Below, piece by piece: positions 1-8,096 of a DNA stretch of 64,000 bases; within the stretch, counting starts at the first letter, position 1, and each line of letters opens with the position of its first letter. Below the pieces are notes generated by a model. That model was not told the origin of the DNA. It worked only from the letters and a program-made list of their open reading frames with translations, and did no database searches. Both the position numbers and the translations under genes were made by a program. The stretch is from an uncultured Clostridia bacterium. Lineage in GTDB: Bacteria > Bacillota > Clostridia > Christensenellales > Aristaeellaceae. The stretch covers positions 47,606 to 111,605 of the forward strand of contig CAKTZR010000008.1 in the NCBI GenBank assembly GCA_934636105.1, read 5' to 3'.

Positions 1-804
1 GTAAGCCACGCTCGCCCCGCCCAGCAGCGTCAGCGCAAACGGATAGAGGAATATATCGGGATAGAACACCGACGTCACCGCGCCGTATCCGTTGAAGGAG
101 AAGCCGCCCAGCCGCACGGGGAACTGGCCGCTTTTCAGGCCGTCCGCCAGATTTTGGATGCGTGCCACATGATAGACGCCGTCGTGGCCGTAGGTGAACG
201 TCGATTTGAGCGCCATCGAGTTGGCAATCAGCAGCGCGAAACCGATCATCAGCGCCGGGGCCATGTTTTCCCGCGTCAGCCTGCCCGTGGCGATCAGCCC
301 ATACAGCAGGCACGCGCCGATGGCAAAGAACAGCAGCGTAAACGCGTCGTCCTGATATTCCGGTGTATAGAGCTTGAGGTCGTAAATATCCAGATAAGTG
401 CCGGAAGCAAACTCAAATTCCAGCGCAAAATTCTCGCAGGCCTCCTCGATTTCAAACACAAATTCGCCTTCGCCCTCGTCGGAGGGCAGCACAAACTCAT
501 CCGGCGTGATCTGCGCGCCGTCGTCGTTTTTCAGGCGAAGCACGTTGTCGCCGTCGCCGGAGACGATCCATTTCAGGCGGTATGTGCCCGCGGGCAGATG
601 CAGCCCCTGCATGCTGCTTTTCAGCACGCCGTAGGCGTCGCCGTCCGCCAGCGTGTGGCGCGTTTTTCCGTCGCTGAACTGGATGTATTTTTCGCTGAGC
701 AGCTCAAATTCGCGCGGCTTACGCATCACGCCCGTGGCGAACACCAGCGCGCACAGCAGCGCCGCCAGCAGCATCGGCCCGTACAGTTTCGCTTTTGCTT
801 TCAC
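1..804 (-). CDS. Large integral membrane protein, N-terminal part (cut by window edge)
   Basis: The reading frame is open from a GTG at 804 to base 1 (268 codons), so only the N-terminal part is present. An AAGGAGA ribosome site lies 6 bases before the GTG. One membrane segment (about residues 8-26) is followed by a soluble beta-rich stretch of about 110 residues and then further hydrophobic segments. Near the edge the protein reads GHDGVYHVARIQNLADGL followed by a FPVR motif. That pattern is familiar from large bacterial membrane proteins annotated as YfhO-like or 6-pyruvoyl-tetrahydropterin-synthase-related, which resemble GT-C glycosyltransferases. The function is therefore only guessed (cell-envelope glycan transfer). 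It is the last gene of the minus-strand run and sits after the proS terminator. Confidence 0.6.
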   Translation of the reverse strand, partial: MKAKAKLYGPMLLAALLCALVFATGVMRKPREFELLSEKYIQFSDGKTRHTLADGDAYGVLKSSMQGLHLPAGTYRLKWIVSGDGDNVLRLKNDDGAQITPDEFVLPSDEGEGEFVFEIEEACENFALEFEFASGTYLDIYDLKLYTPEYQDDAFTLLFFAIGACLLYGLIATGRLTRENMAPALMIGFALLIANSMALKSTFTYGHDGVYHVARIQNLADGLKSGQFPVRLGGFSFNGYGAVTSVFYPDIFLYPFALTLLGGASVAY

Positions 805-833
805 GTCGTTTCTCCTTGCTTTTCCATGATTCG

Positions 834-866
834 AAAAAAGGGGCTGTGCGCGTTGACAGCCCCTTG
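834..866 (-). terminator. Intrinsic terminator after proS
   Basis: On the minus strand AAGGGGCTGT pairs perfectly with ACAGCCCCTT around an 8-base loop, followed by TTTT. It lies 7 bases past the proS stop codon and separates proS from the downstream membrane-protein gene. Confidence 0.85.
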
Positions 867-872
867 CAGAAA

Positions 873-2315
873 TCAATATGCCTTTGCGAAATAGATGACC
901 TTCTTCGCCGGCTTGCCGCAGCAGACGCAGGTATCGCCGATGGGCGTCTGGTCAAACGGCATGCAGCGGGAAGACGCGCTGAAACGATCCTTAATCTCGT
1001 CCTCGCAGGCCTGATCGCCGCACCACATGGCCTTGGCATAGCCGCCGTCCACCTGCTTGCCCAGCTCCTCCATGTTATGCACGTCGGCGGTGTGCGCGTC
1101 GCGGAACGCGCGGGCAATTTCGAACATGTTGGTCTGAATCGCGTCCAGCATCGCCTTGATTTCGCCCTCAAGGCCCTCGATATCCAGCGGCGCCTTCTCG
1201 AAGGTATCGCGGCGCACGCTCATCACCTTGCCCTCGGCCAGATCGCGCGGGCCAACCTCGACGCGAACCGGAACGCCCTTGAGCTCCCACTCGTTGAACT
1301 TCCAGCCCGGTGTCACGTTGTCGCGGTCGTCAAACTTCACGCGCAGACCGGCGGCGGTCAGCTTGTCGGCGACAGCCTTCGCGCCCTCCAGCACGCCTTC
1401 CTTGTGCGCGGCGACCGGAACGACGACCACCTGATACGGGGCGATCATCGGCGGCAGTTTCAGGCCGCGCTCGTCGCCGTGGGTCATGATGATCGCGCCG
1501 ATGAGGCGGGTGCTGGTGCCCCAGCTCGTCTCGTGCGCATATTTCTGCGTGCCGTCCTTATCCAGATATTTGATTTCAAACGGCTCGGAGAAGTTCGTGC
1601 CGAAGTTGTGGCTCGTGCCGCTCTGGAGCGCCTTGCCATCCTGCATCATCGCTTCGATGGAATACGTCGCGCGCGCGCCGGCAAACTTTTCCTTGTCGCT
1701 CTTCTGGCCGCAGTAGACCGGAATCGCAAGGTTCTTTTCGCAGAAATCGCGATACACGCCGAGCATCTGCATCGTCTCCTCCTGCGCCTCCTCGGCGGTG
1801 GCGTGGACGGTGTGGCCCTCCTGCCAGAGGAACTCGGCCGTGCGCAGGAACGGACGGGTCGTCTTCTCCCAGCGCATGACGGAGCACCACTGATTGTATT
1901 TGAGCGGCAGGTCGCGCCAGCTCTGCACCCACTTCGCGTACATCGTGCAGAAAATCGTCTCGCTCGTCGGGCGGATCGCCAGGCGCTCGGTCAGCGGCTC
2001 GGTGCCGCCCTGCGTGACCCACGCCACTTCCGGCGCGAAGCCCTCGACGTGATCCGCTTCCTTGAGCAGCAGGCTTTCCGGAATGAGCATCGGCATGCTC
2101 ACGTTTTGATGGCCGGTGCGCTTAAATTCCGCGTCCATCTGCTGCTGAATCAGCTCCCAAATGCGATAGCCGTAGGGCTTGATGGCCATGCAGCCGCGGA
2201 CGGGGGTGTAATCCATCAAATCGGCCAGACGCACCACGTCGGTGTACCACTGGGAGAAATCCTCGCTGCGCGGGGTGATGTGCTGAACGAACTCCTGCTG
2301 ATTTTTCTTCGCCAT
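873..2315 (-). CDS. proS: Proline--tRNA ligase (archaeal/eukaryote-like type)
   Basis: Charges tRNA-Pro with proline in the cytoplasm. At 480 residues it has the size of the short ProS class that lacks the bacterial editing insertion. Class II synthetase motifs are clear: RPTSET near residue 115, motif 2 RPFLRTAEFLWQE at 154-166, and GTSHNFG further on. The C-terminal domain carries a cysteine cluster (WCG, then CVCCG) like the zinc-binding end of this class, and the protein ends in Tyr as is typical of the family. The frame is open further upstream, but MAKK at 2315 follows a GAGGAA ribosome site and the earlier codons fall inside the T-box leader, so 2315 was chosen. It is regulated by the T-box. 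Confidence 0.95.
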   Translation of the reverse strand: MAKKNQQEFVQHITPRSEDFSQWYTDVVRLADLMDYTPVRGCMAIKPYGYRIWELIQQQMDAEFKRTGHQNVSMPMLIPESLLLKEADHVEGFAPEVAWVTQGGTEPLTERLAIRPTSETIFCTMYAKWVQSWRDLPLKYNQWCSVMRWEKTTRPFLRTAEFLWQEGHTVHATAEEAQEETMQMLGVYRDFCEKNLAIPVYCGQKSDKEKFAGARATYSIEAMMQDGKALQSGTSHNFGTNFSEPFEIKYLDKDGTQKYAHETSWGTSTRLIGAIIMTHGDERGLKLPPMIAPYQVVVVPVAAHKEGVLEGAKAVADKLTAAGLRVKFDDRDNVTPGWKFNEWELKGVPVRVEVGPRDLAEGKVMSVRRDTFEKAPLDIEGLEGEIKAMLDAIQTNMFEIARAFRDAHTADVHNMEELGKQVDGGYAKAMWCGDQACEDEIKDRFSASSRCMPFDQTPIGDTCVCCGKPAKKVIYFAKAY

Positions 2316-2344
2316 GTTTTTTTCCTCACTTCTATGTTGGGCAT

Positions 2345-2585
2345 CCACAAAAAAACGCTCCGCCCCATCACTGGGACGAAGCGCATTGCTTCGCGGTACC
2401 ACCCGGTTTGGCGCTTTCCGCGCCCTGCTTAAACCCCTTATCGCGGGGAAAACGGCGGCGTTCTTGGCGCCGCGGCTGATGGGGTTCGGAGCCTTGAACG
2501 CGCAATCCTGCCCGGCCTTGCAGCAAATGGCCCGGCTCTCTAAAAAGAAGCCTGCGTTCCGCTTTCCCCGTTATCGCCTGATATC
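2345..2585 (-). promoter_or_regulatory. T-box leader RNA of proS
   Basis: The conserved T-box sequence GGGTGGTACCGCG is present (complement of 2392-2404), just before a terminator hairpin. Upstream is an AGAGAG-type stem I segment (about 2537-2542). A GAACCCC stretch near 2483-2489 could hold a proline specifier codon (CCC), but I did not fold the RNA to confirm it. Known T-boxes bind uncharged tRNA and switch to an antiterminator, so proS should be induced when charged tRNA-Pro runs low. Confidence 0.93.
2349..2383 (-). terminator. Regulated terminator of the proS T-box
   Basis: CGCTTCGTCCC pairs with GGGGCGGAGCG (two G-T pairs) around a short loop and is followed by seven T residues on the minus strand. 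Its 5' arm directly follows the T-box sequence, the normal arrangement for competition with an antiterminator. Confidence 0.9.
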
Positions 2586-2591
2586 GCCTTT

Positions 2592-2620
2592 ATTATAAGC
2601 AAAAAAACAAGCGCTGTCAA
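2592..2620 (-). promoter_or_regulatory. Sigma-A promoter of proS
   Basis: Consensus -35 TTGACA (complement of 2615-2620), a 17-base spacer and consensus -10 TATAAT (complement of 2592-2597). Transcription would start near 2585, at the head of the T-box leader. Confidence 0.85.
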
Positions 2621-2628
2621 GCCTTGTT
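2600..2628 (-). terminator. Probable terminator of the whiA/HPr-like unit, overlapping the proS promoter
   Basis: On the minus strand AACAAG (complement of 2623-2628) pairs with CTTGTT (complement of 2606-2611), followed by a run of T. The loop region contains the TTGACA -35 element of the proS promoter, so the end of one transcription unit and the start of the next share the same bases. Confidence 0.6.
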
Positions 2629-2638
2629 TCGCTCGTGT

Positions 2639-2887
2639 TCACGCGCCCAGCAATCGGCTGAGCGTGCAGACGGCCTGCGCCTCGTCCGGTCCTTCGGCAA
2701 GGATCGTCACGGCCTGCCCGTCGCGCAGGTCGGCGGAAAGCACGCCCATCAGCGATTTGGCGTTGACCGTCAGATTCTGCTTTTTAATCAGCACGCGGCT
2801 TTCAAAATCGCTCATTCTGTGCGCAATATCGGCGGCCTGCCGGGTCATCATGTCCTTTTGAATCGCAACCTTAATCGTCAGTTCCAT
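2639..2887 (-). CDS. HPr-family protein lacking the phosphotransfer histidine (Crh-like)
   Basis: 82 residues with the HPr fold pattern. The regulatory serine region is intact (VNAKSLMGVLS, Ser44 equivalent to Ser46 of HPr), but aligned by eye to Bacillus HPr the active-site His15 position is methionine (Met14 in DMMTRQAAD) and the usual following proline is glutamine; the arginine is kept. It therefore cannot take part in PTS phosphotransfer by the known mechanism but could be serine-phosphorylated by HPr kinase. Bacillus Crh (Gln at position 15) also lies directly after whiA, and this gene overlaps whiA by 17 bases. I infer a regulatory role, perhaps as a carbon-catabolite cofactor. No HPr kinase is in the window. 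Confidence 0.8.
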   Translation of the reverse strand: MELTIKVAIQKDMMTRQAADIAHRMSDFESRVLIKKQNLTVNAKSLMGVLSADLRDGQAVTILAEGPDEAQAVCTLSRLLGA

Positions 2888-3839
2888 CGTGCTTCCCTTT
2901 CTCGGCGGTTTCCGCCGGCTTTTCCAATTCCTTGGCCATGGCTTCCAGCTTGCGGAGCCTGTGGTTCACGCCGCTCTTGCCGACCGGCGGATCGCACAGC
3001 CTGCCCAGCTCCTCCAGCGACATCTCCGGATGCGCCAGCCGAAGCTCCGCCGTCTCCCGAAGCAGGGGCGGCAGGCTCTCCCGCCCGCAGGCCGTCAGCA
3101 CGCGCTCGATGGCCTGCGCCTGTCTGGAAGCCGCCGTCACCGCGCGCTGCACGTTGGCGCTGTCGCAGTTGACGGCGCGGTTGGCGTTGTTGCGCAGTTC
3201 CTTGCGGATATAAGCGTCCTCCATCGCGAACCGGGCGCTCTGCGCGCCGAAGATGCTGAGCATATCCGTGATTTCGCTCTGCCCCTTGAGATAGACCAGC
3301 GTCATCGCGCGGCGTTTGGCCAGGTGCGCGCTGAGCGAAAACCGCGCAATCAGCCTTTGCAGCGCTGCCGCGAAGGCTTCATCTTCCAGCACAAATTCCA
3401 GATGATATTCCTTTTCCGGATCCGTCACCGAGCCGCAAGCCAGAAACACGCCCCGCAGAAACGACATTCGGCAGCACTTGCGCACCGTGATTTCCCGCGG
3501 CACGCCGCGCCGCTGGCCCATCTCGATGCCGCAGCCCTCCAGCACAAAGGACGCCTCGCTTCCGCTGATTTCGATGCGGTAAGCGCTCCGCCCGCCCAAC
3601 CGCGACCGCTTGAGCGTCACCAGCTGGGGCTGCACGTCGAAAACCTCGCGCAGAAGCCGGAACGCGCGCCGGGCGACGGCATTGTTTTCCGTTTCGATGG
3701 AGAGCCGCTTGTCGCCGCCGCCGCGATAGATAACCGAACCGGCGGCGCAGACAATGCCGCTCAATTCCGCCAGCAGGCAGCACACGCTGTCCGGCTCAAA
3801 ACGGCAAAGCTCCTCTTTGGTCTGCGACGAATACGACAT
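2871..3839 (-). CDS. whiA: Sporulation/cell-division regulator WhiA
   Basis: 322 residues, the normal WhiA length. It begins MSYSSQTKEELCR, as is typical of the family, with an N-terminal homing-endonuclease-like (LAGLIDADG-fold) half. The middle contains NCDSANVQRAVTAA, a well-conserved WhiA segment, and the C-terminal helix-turn-helix starts near residue 273 (MSLEELGRL, then GKSGVNHRLRKL). WhiA is a DNA-binding protein linked to cell division and, in actinobacteria, sporulation. In Bacillus it sits in a rapZ-glmR-whiA-crh cluster; here rapZ and glmR are not adjacent, but the HPr-like partner is retained and overlaps its 3' end. Confidence 0.93.
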   Translation of the reverse strand: MSYSSQTKEELCRFEPDSVCCLLAELSGIVCAAGSVIYRGGGDKRLSIETENNAVARRAFRLLREVFDVQPQLVTLKRSRLGGRSAYRIEISGSEASFVLEGCGIEMGQRRGVPREITVRKCCRMSFLRGVFLACGSVTDPEKEYHLEFVLEDEAFAAALQRLIARFSLSAHLAKRRAMTLVYLKGQSEITDMLSIFGAQSARFAMEDAYIRKELRNNANRAVNCDSANVQRAVTAASRQAQAIERVLTACGRESLPPLLRETAELRLAHPEMSLEELGRLCDPPVGKSGVNHRLRKLEAMAKELEKPAETAEKGKHDGTDD

Positions 3840-3888
3840 GGCGGCGGAAATCCCCTTTCATCTAATCAGCGTCCGCCGCCGGAACCTG

Positions 3889-4578
3889 TTAATCCCTGCG
3901 GCGGTTGTTGCCCGCAATAAGCACCAGCCTGAGCAGCTGCAAGAGCGATTGCAGCGCGGCGGCGACATAAGTCAGCGCCGCGGCGGAAAGCACGGCCTTC
4001 ACGCCGCGCACCTCGTTTTCCGGCAGATAGCCGCCTGCCAGCACCTGAACCGCGCGGCCGGAGGCGTTAAACTCCACCGGAAGCGTCACCACATAAAAGA
4101 GCACGGCCAGCGCAAAGCAGAAAATACCGATCTTCACCAGCGGCTCCCACGAGAGAATCAGGCCGAGCATAAACAGCGGAATCGACGCGCCGGAACCGAT
4201 GTTGGCAATCGGCACCATCGTCGAGCGGATGCGAAGCGGCGCGTAATCCTGCTCATCCTGAATGGCATGTCCCGCTTCATGCGCGGCCACGCCCAGCGCC
4301 GCGACGGAATCCGAGCCATAGACCTCGCTGGACAGGCGAAGCACGCCGTTTTCCGGGTCATAATGATCGGTCAGCTTGCCGGAAATACGCTCGATGCGCA
4401 CGTTTTCGCAGCCGTTGCTGTCCAAAATCTGCCGCGCCATCTCCGCGCCCGTCATCCGCGTGGAGGAAGACACCTTCGACCATTTGGAATATGTCGTCGA
4501 AACCTTGATTTGCGCATACAGCGCCACAATCGCGCCGATGAGAATCAGCCAATAGGTTGGATCATAATAATAGAACAT
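3889..4578 (-). CDS. yugP: Membrane-associated zinc metallopeptidase, YugP family
   Basis: 229 residues with a short N-terminal membrane segment (about residues 8-22), the zinc-binding HEAGH motif at 100-104, and two or three further hydrophobic segments from about 130 on. These match the YugP/PF04298 neutral zinc peptidases, which start with a DPTYWL-like sequence as seen here. The active site faces the membrane region; the physiological substrate is not known for this family. It is preceded by an AGGAGG-like ribosome site (AGGAGGTACGCG) and its own promoter. Confidence 0.9.
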   Translation of the reverse strand: MFYYYDPTYWLILIGAIVALYAQIKVSTTYSKWSKVSSSTRMTGAEMARQILDSNGCENVRIERISGKLTDHYDPENGVLRLSSEVYGSDSVAALGVAAHEAGHAIQDEQDYAPLRIRSTMVPIANIGSGASIPLFMLGLILSWEPLVKIGIFCFALAVLFYVVTLPVEFNASGRAVQVLAGGYLPENEVRGVKAVLSAAALTYVAAALQSLLQLLRLVLIAGNNRRRD

Positions 4579-4651
4579 CGCGTACCTCCTGTCTGGTTTG
4601 AAACGCCATGTATATGCCGTTTATTTGAAAGCCTATGTCTTTCTAGCGTCT

Positions 4652-4680
4652 ATGATACGCGCTTTGAGGATTTCGCGCAA
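4652..4680 (-). promoter_or_regulatory. Candidate promoter of yugP
   Basis: TTGCGC (complement of 4675-4680), 17-base spacer, TATCAT (complement of 4652-4657), about 75 bases before the yugP start. A moderate match to sigma-A sites. Confidence 0.5.
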
Positions 4681-4734
4681 GCCCTCCCGCATAAAAACCT
4701 GATTTTGCAGGCTGAATTGTCTATTTTTGCGCAA

Positions 4735-4766
4735 AAAGAAGCGGCTGACTTTCGCCGCCAGCCGCC
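4735..4766 (-). terminator. Terminator of the AT-rich secreted-protein gene
   Basis: On the minus strand GCGGCTG and CAGCCGC form a hairpin (about 4741-4765), followed by TTCTTTTT. It lies just after the stop of the gene at 4782-5393. Confidence 0.75.
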
Positions 4767-4781
4767 TGCTTCACATCACGC

Positions 4782-5393
4782 TTATTTAATTGTGCAAGGG
4801 AAGACAGTTTTTACCAAAGAAAAATCATTTTCCAATGCTCCAGAAACCACATAATCATTATACATCTTCGTCAGTTTTTCCTTGTCAAAAATCAAAGATC
4901 CGTCTACTTTTCTATCTCCGTCTAAACGCATTTTCACCATGAAGTTATCCGAATCTATCATATCTCTTATAACCTGAATAGATTCTTCTGTTAAAACCAG
5001 TGTAAAGTTTTCAAAAATTTTTCCATTTGAAACATCTGTATTTCGTTTAACTTCAAATGTATACCGTTTATCCGCCGGTTTCAAGATAACTTTATCCGTA
5101 AAAATCCAATCTTCGCCCATATAAAGCAGCGATATTCTCATAAGAGGCGGCTGATTTTCAAGAATTTTTATATCAACCGAACCAAGTATAAGACCGTCAT
5201 CATCTTCCCCTGCTCCCGCAACTACATTACCATCACTCGATGTAATCGTTCCCGTATCATCCATTTCATCAAACTCAACTTCATAATCTGGATTGTTTTC
5301 AAATACTGAAATGTCAAATTTCACTTCCGCCGCCGCAGTTGCCGCGCAGCAGCAAATCAGCACAGCCGCCAATCTCGCCATCCACTTTTTCAT
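4782..5393 (-). CDS. Secreted protein of unknown function, AT-rich
   Basis: 203 residues. A signal peptide is clear: MKKWMARLAAVLICCCAATA with a likely cleavage at AAAE, so the product is exported, with no later membrane segment. The mature part is acidic (EFDEMDDTG and GAGEDDDG) and beta-strand-like; the C-terminal half contains LVLTEESIQVIRDMI. I do not recognise a family. A ribosome site (GGAGGAAAAG) precedes the ATG. Base composition is markedly AT-richer than the flanking genes, and it is divergent from an Xre regulator of similar composition, suggesting a small acquired unit. Confidence 0.65.
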   Translation of the reverse strand: MKKWMARLAAVLICCCAATAAAEVKFDISVFENNPDYEVEFDEMDDTGTITSSDGNVVAGAGEDDDGLILGSVDIKILENQPPLMRISLLYMGEDWIFTDKVILKPADKRYTFEVKRNTDVSNGKIFENFTLVLTEESIQVIRDMIDSDNFMVKMRLDGDRKVDGSLIFDKEKLTKMYNDYVVSGALENDFSLVKTVFPCTIK

Positions 5394-5479
5394 TTTCTTT
5401 TCCTCCGTTCATTTGCTTTCGTTTCCTTTTGACCCACCTGAGTAGCTTTTGCCCCTCCTTTGTCGATTTATTATCTACA

Positions 5480-5508
5480 ATTATACGCTTAATTCGATTA
5501 TTTGTCTA
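5480..5508 (-). promoter_or_regulatory. Promoter of the secreted-protein gene
   Basis: TAGACA (complement of 5503-5508), 17-base spacer, TATAAT (complement of 5480-5485). In the divergent direction TATAAT occurs at 5536-5541 before the Xre gene, preceded by TTGAAG with a 19-base gap, so both genes probably read from this short AT-rich region. Confidence 0.6.
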
Positions 5509-5575
5509 CTTTTGAAGAAAAAATAAATTTTTAATCTATAATTCATCCATAATATTCTTTCTGGGAGGGATGGTT

Positions 5576-5911
5576 GTGATCGGTGAACGGCTTTATGACT
5601 TGCGCAAGGACGCAGGCATGACGCAGGATGAACTTGCCGATTTGCTGAAAATCAGCAAGCACTCCATTTCTGCCTACGAGCGCGACAAAAACGAACCGCC
5701 GGACGCCATCAAAATCGCGATTGCGCGCTATTTCAATGTCACCGTTGATTACCTCGTCGGTTTAAGCGATAATCCTTCTCCATCGCAATCTGAAAATACC
5801 TTTCATCTGCCCCCGCATTTTCCTCAAGAGTCGTTGTCAGAATTGAAAGACTTTGCCGAATACCTCACTTATAAAAAGACTTCTAGTTCCAACATAAATC
5901 GACACTCATAA
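5576..5911 (+). CDS. Xre-family helix-turn-helix regulator
   Basis: 111 residues from a GTG at 5576. The GTG is preferred over an ATG at 5570 because the GGGAGGG ribosome site (5563-5569) abuts the ATG but is 6 bases from the GTG. The first 65 residues are a lambda-repressor-type DNA-binding domain (GMTQDELADLLKISKHSISAY, then ARYFNVTVDYLVGL). The C-terminal tail carries no recognised domain. It is divergent from the secreted-protein gene and may control it; there are no prophage genes nearby. Confidence 0.85.
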   Translation: MIGERLYDLRKDAGMTQDELADLLKISKHSISAYERDKNEPPDAIKIAIARYFNVTVDYLVGLSDNPSPSQSENTFHLPPHFPQESLSELKDFAEYLTYKKTSSSNINRHS

Positions 5912-5914
5912 TCA

Positions 5915-5952
5915 AAACGAGGGTTGCGCCGCCATTCGCGCAATCCTCGTTT
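5915..5952. terminator. Terminator between the Xre gene and pyk
   Basis: A long hairpin with arms AAACGAGG and CCTCGTTT extended by TTGCGC/GCGCAA. The A and T runs on both sides suit use from either strand, after the plus-strand Xre gene and the minus-strand pyk. Confidence 0.7.
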
Positions 5953-6024
5953 GCAATTATATTTTCCATATATGATAAATACAGCGGAAAAGCCTCTGCC
6001 CCTCCGCCGTATCATTTCTTCTTT

Positions 6025-7794
6025 TTACGCCTTAATGCCGTTATAGATGAAGCCCTCGTCCGCATCGACGGTAATCATCATGCCGCTCTTGAGCATGTGA
6101 ACCGCCTGATAGGTGCGATCCATCATCATCGGAATGCCCATCGCCTGGCAGGCCACGGCCGCGTGGCACTCCGGGTTGGTGCTCTCCACGACGACGGCGC
6201 TCGCGCGGCGCATGTAGGGCAGCATCTCGCTGGTGGTCATCTTGGTGACGATGACGTTGCCATCCTTGAAGTCGCTCTCCAGATCGCTGAGCGTGTTGAC
6301 GGTGCAGACGTTGCCGCTCGCGCAGCCGCTGCCCACGCCGACGCCGCGCAGAAGCACGTTGCCGACGATATGCGCCTTAATCAGGTTGGTCGTGCCGGAA
6401 ACGCCGGTCGGCACGCCCGCGGAGATGATGACCACGTCGCCGGTCTTAATCAGCCCGCTCTGCTGCGCCGCTTCCACGGCGGTGTTGATGAGTTCGTCGG
6501 TGTCGCCGCTCACGCCCATGTGCGCCGGCACAACGCCGTAGCTCAGGCCCAGCTGATGATACGCATGTTCGCTCGGGGTCGGGGCGATAATCGGGCAATC
6601 CGGGCGGAAGCGGGCAACCATGCGCGCCGTCGTGCCGGAGTTGCTCGGCGTGATGATGGCGTTCGCATTGAGGTCGCGCGCCATCTGGCAGCAGGAATAG
6701 GAAACCGCGTTCGCCACCGTGCGGACCGTCGCGTTGCGCACAGCCTCCTGCTGGAGCAGCTGGGTGTTGTCGTTCAGCTGATGCGCCTCGATGTAAGTCG
6801 CGATGCGCACCATCGTGCCGACGGCCTCAATCGGGTACTTGCCCGCGGCGGTCTCGCCGGAGAGCATGATCGCGTCCGTGCCGTCGATAATGGCGTTGGC
6901 CACGTCGCTGGCTTCCGCGCGGGTCGGGCGCGGGTTGCGGATCATGGAATCGAGCATCTGCGTCGCGGTGATGACCGGCTTAGCCGCCACGTTGCACTTG
7001 TGGATGAACTGCTTCTGGAGAACCGGCACTTCTTCCATATCGACTTCCACGCCCAAGTCGCCGCGCGCGACCATGATGCCGTCGGAAACCTTGAGGATTT
7101 CGTCGAAATTGTTCACGCCCATGCGGTTTTCAATCTTGGAGAAAATCTGCACATGGCTGCCGCCGTTGTCGGCGCAGAGCTTGCGGATGGTCAGCACGTC
7201 GCTGGGGCGGCAGACGAAGGACGCAGCAATGAGGTCGATGCCCTTTTCAATGCCGAAGATGATGTCGCTGCGATCCTTTTCGCCGATGGAGGGCATCTGC
7301 AAATCGACGTCCGGCACGGAAATGCCCTTGCGGCCGCCGAGCACGCCGCCGTTGATGACGGTGCAGACGATGTCCGTGCCGTTCACGATCTGCTTCACGT
7401 CCAGCGCAATCAGGCCGTCGTCAATCAGAACGCGCGTGCCGGGATGCACCAGCTCGACCATCTTCGGATACGTGATGGAAACCTGCGTTTCGTCACCCTC
7501 GATGTCGCGGCTGGTCAGGATGAACTCCTGCCCGGCCTGGAGCGTCACCTTGTCGCCCTTGAGCGTCTTGGTGCGCACCTCCGGGCCCTTGGTATCGAGC
7601 ATGATGGCAACCGGGATATTCTTTTCCGCGCGCAGACGCTTGATGCGGTCGATGCGCGCGCCCTGCTCCTCATAGGAACCGTGAGACATATTCAGACGGC
7701 ACACGTTCATGCCCGCGTCCATCAGCTTGGAGATCATCTCCTCGCTGTCGCTGGCCGGGCCGAGCGTACACACGATTTTCGTCTTTCTAATCAT
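6025..7794 (-). CDS. pyk: Pyruvate kinase with C-terminal PEP-utilising-like extension
   Basis: Converts phosphoenolpyruvate and ADP to pyruvate and ATP, the last step of glycolysis. 589 residues from ATG 7794, preceded by AGGAGGAAAAATTTA; the frame is open further upstream but without a ribosome site. Visible signatures: KIVCTLGPAS and RLNMSHGS near the N-terminus, DTKGPEVRT, the active-site block FSKIENRMGVNNFDEI, and GIMVARGDLGVEV. Beyond about residue 475 there is a roughly 110-residue extension (GVGVGSGCASGNVC to ECHAAVACQAMGIP) matching the extra domain of Bacillus/Geobacillus pyruvate kinases. It is transcribed alone. Confidence 0.95.
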   Translation of the reverse strand: MIRKTKIVCTLGPASDSEEMISKLMDAGMNVCRLNMSHGSYEEQGARIDRIKRLRAEKNIPVAIMLDTKGPEVRTKTLKGDKVTLQAGQEFILTSRDIEGDETQVSITYPKMVELVHPGTRVLIDDGLIALDVKQIVNGTDIVCTVINGGVLGGRKGISVPDVDLQMPSIGEKDRSDIIFGIEKGIDLIAASFVCRPSDVLTIRKLCADNGGSHVQIFSKIENRMGVNNFDEILKVSDGIMVARGDLGVEVDMEEVPVLQKQFIHKCNVAAKPVITATQMLDSMIRNPRPTRAEASDVANAIIDGTDAIMLSGETAAGKYPIEAVGTMVRIATYIEAHQLNDNTQLLQQEAVRNATVRTVANAVSYSCCQMARDLNANAIITPSNSGTTARMVARFRPDCPIIAPTPSEHAYHQLGLSYGVVPAHMGVSGDTDELINTAVEAAQQSGLIKTGDVVIISAGVPTGVSGTTNLIKAHIVGNVLLRGVGVGSGCASGNVCTVNTLSDLESDFKDGNVIVTKMTTSEMLPYMRRASAVVVESTNPECHAAVACQAMGIPMMMDRTYQAVHMLKSGMMITVDADEGFIYNGIKA

Positions 7795-7867
7795 TAAATT
7801 TTTCCTCCTTGAACAGCCGCCGCTCCCCGACGGCCGGACGCACTTCTTTTTATTTGCAAACGTTCCT

Positions 7868-7896
7868 ATTCTACATGGAAAAACGCATGCTGTCAA
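7868..7896 (-). promoter_or_regulatory. Promoter of pyk
   Basis: Consensus TTGACA (complement of 7891-7896), 17-base spacer, TAGAAT (complement of 7868-7873). The rest of the 7795-8096 interval holds the pyk ribosome site and no other gene that I can support. Confidence 0.75.
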
Positions 7897-8096
7897 CGTC
7901 CGCGGACGCTCCCGGTTTAAGTTATTTTCTTCACGAAAAGGCAAGTCTCATAAGGATTTTGGACGCTTGCAGGGCCGCGGCGCTGCCTTTGCTTCAAGCT
8001 TCGAAGCATAACTTTTACGGTGATTTTACGCGCCGAGCAGTTTTTCAGATTCGTTTTCTTTTAGCTGTACGATTCTAGCGTACAACTCATCCTCCG

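Noticed and set aside
2314..2598. 94-codon open frame on the plus strand between the HPr-like gene and proS
   Set aside because: Covers the T-box leader exactly; no ribosome site and no protein-like sequence.
5570..5911. Xre gene as the edge of a prophage
   Set aside because: No phage structural, integrase or lysis genes nearby; pyk and yugP flank it directly.
6097..7797. 566-codon frame antisense to pyk and a 620-codon frame antisense to the amidohydrolase (24840-26702)
   Set aside because: Same composition artefact; the opposite strands encode pyruvate kinase and a metallohydrolase with complete motifs.
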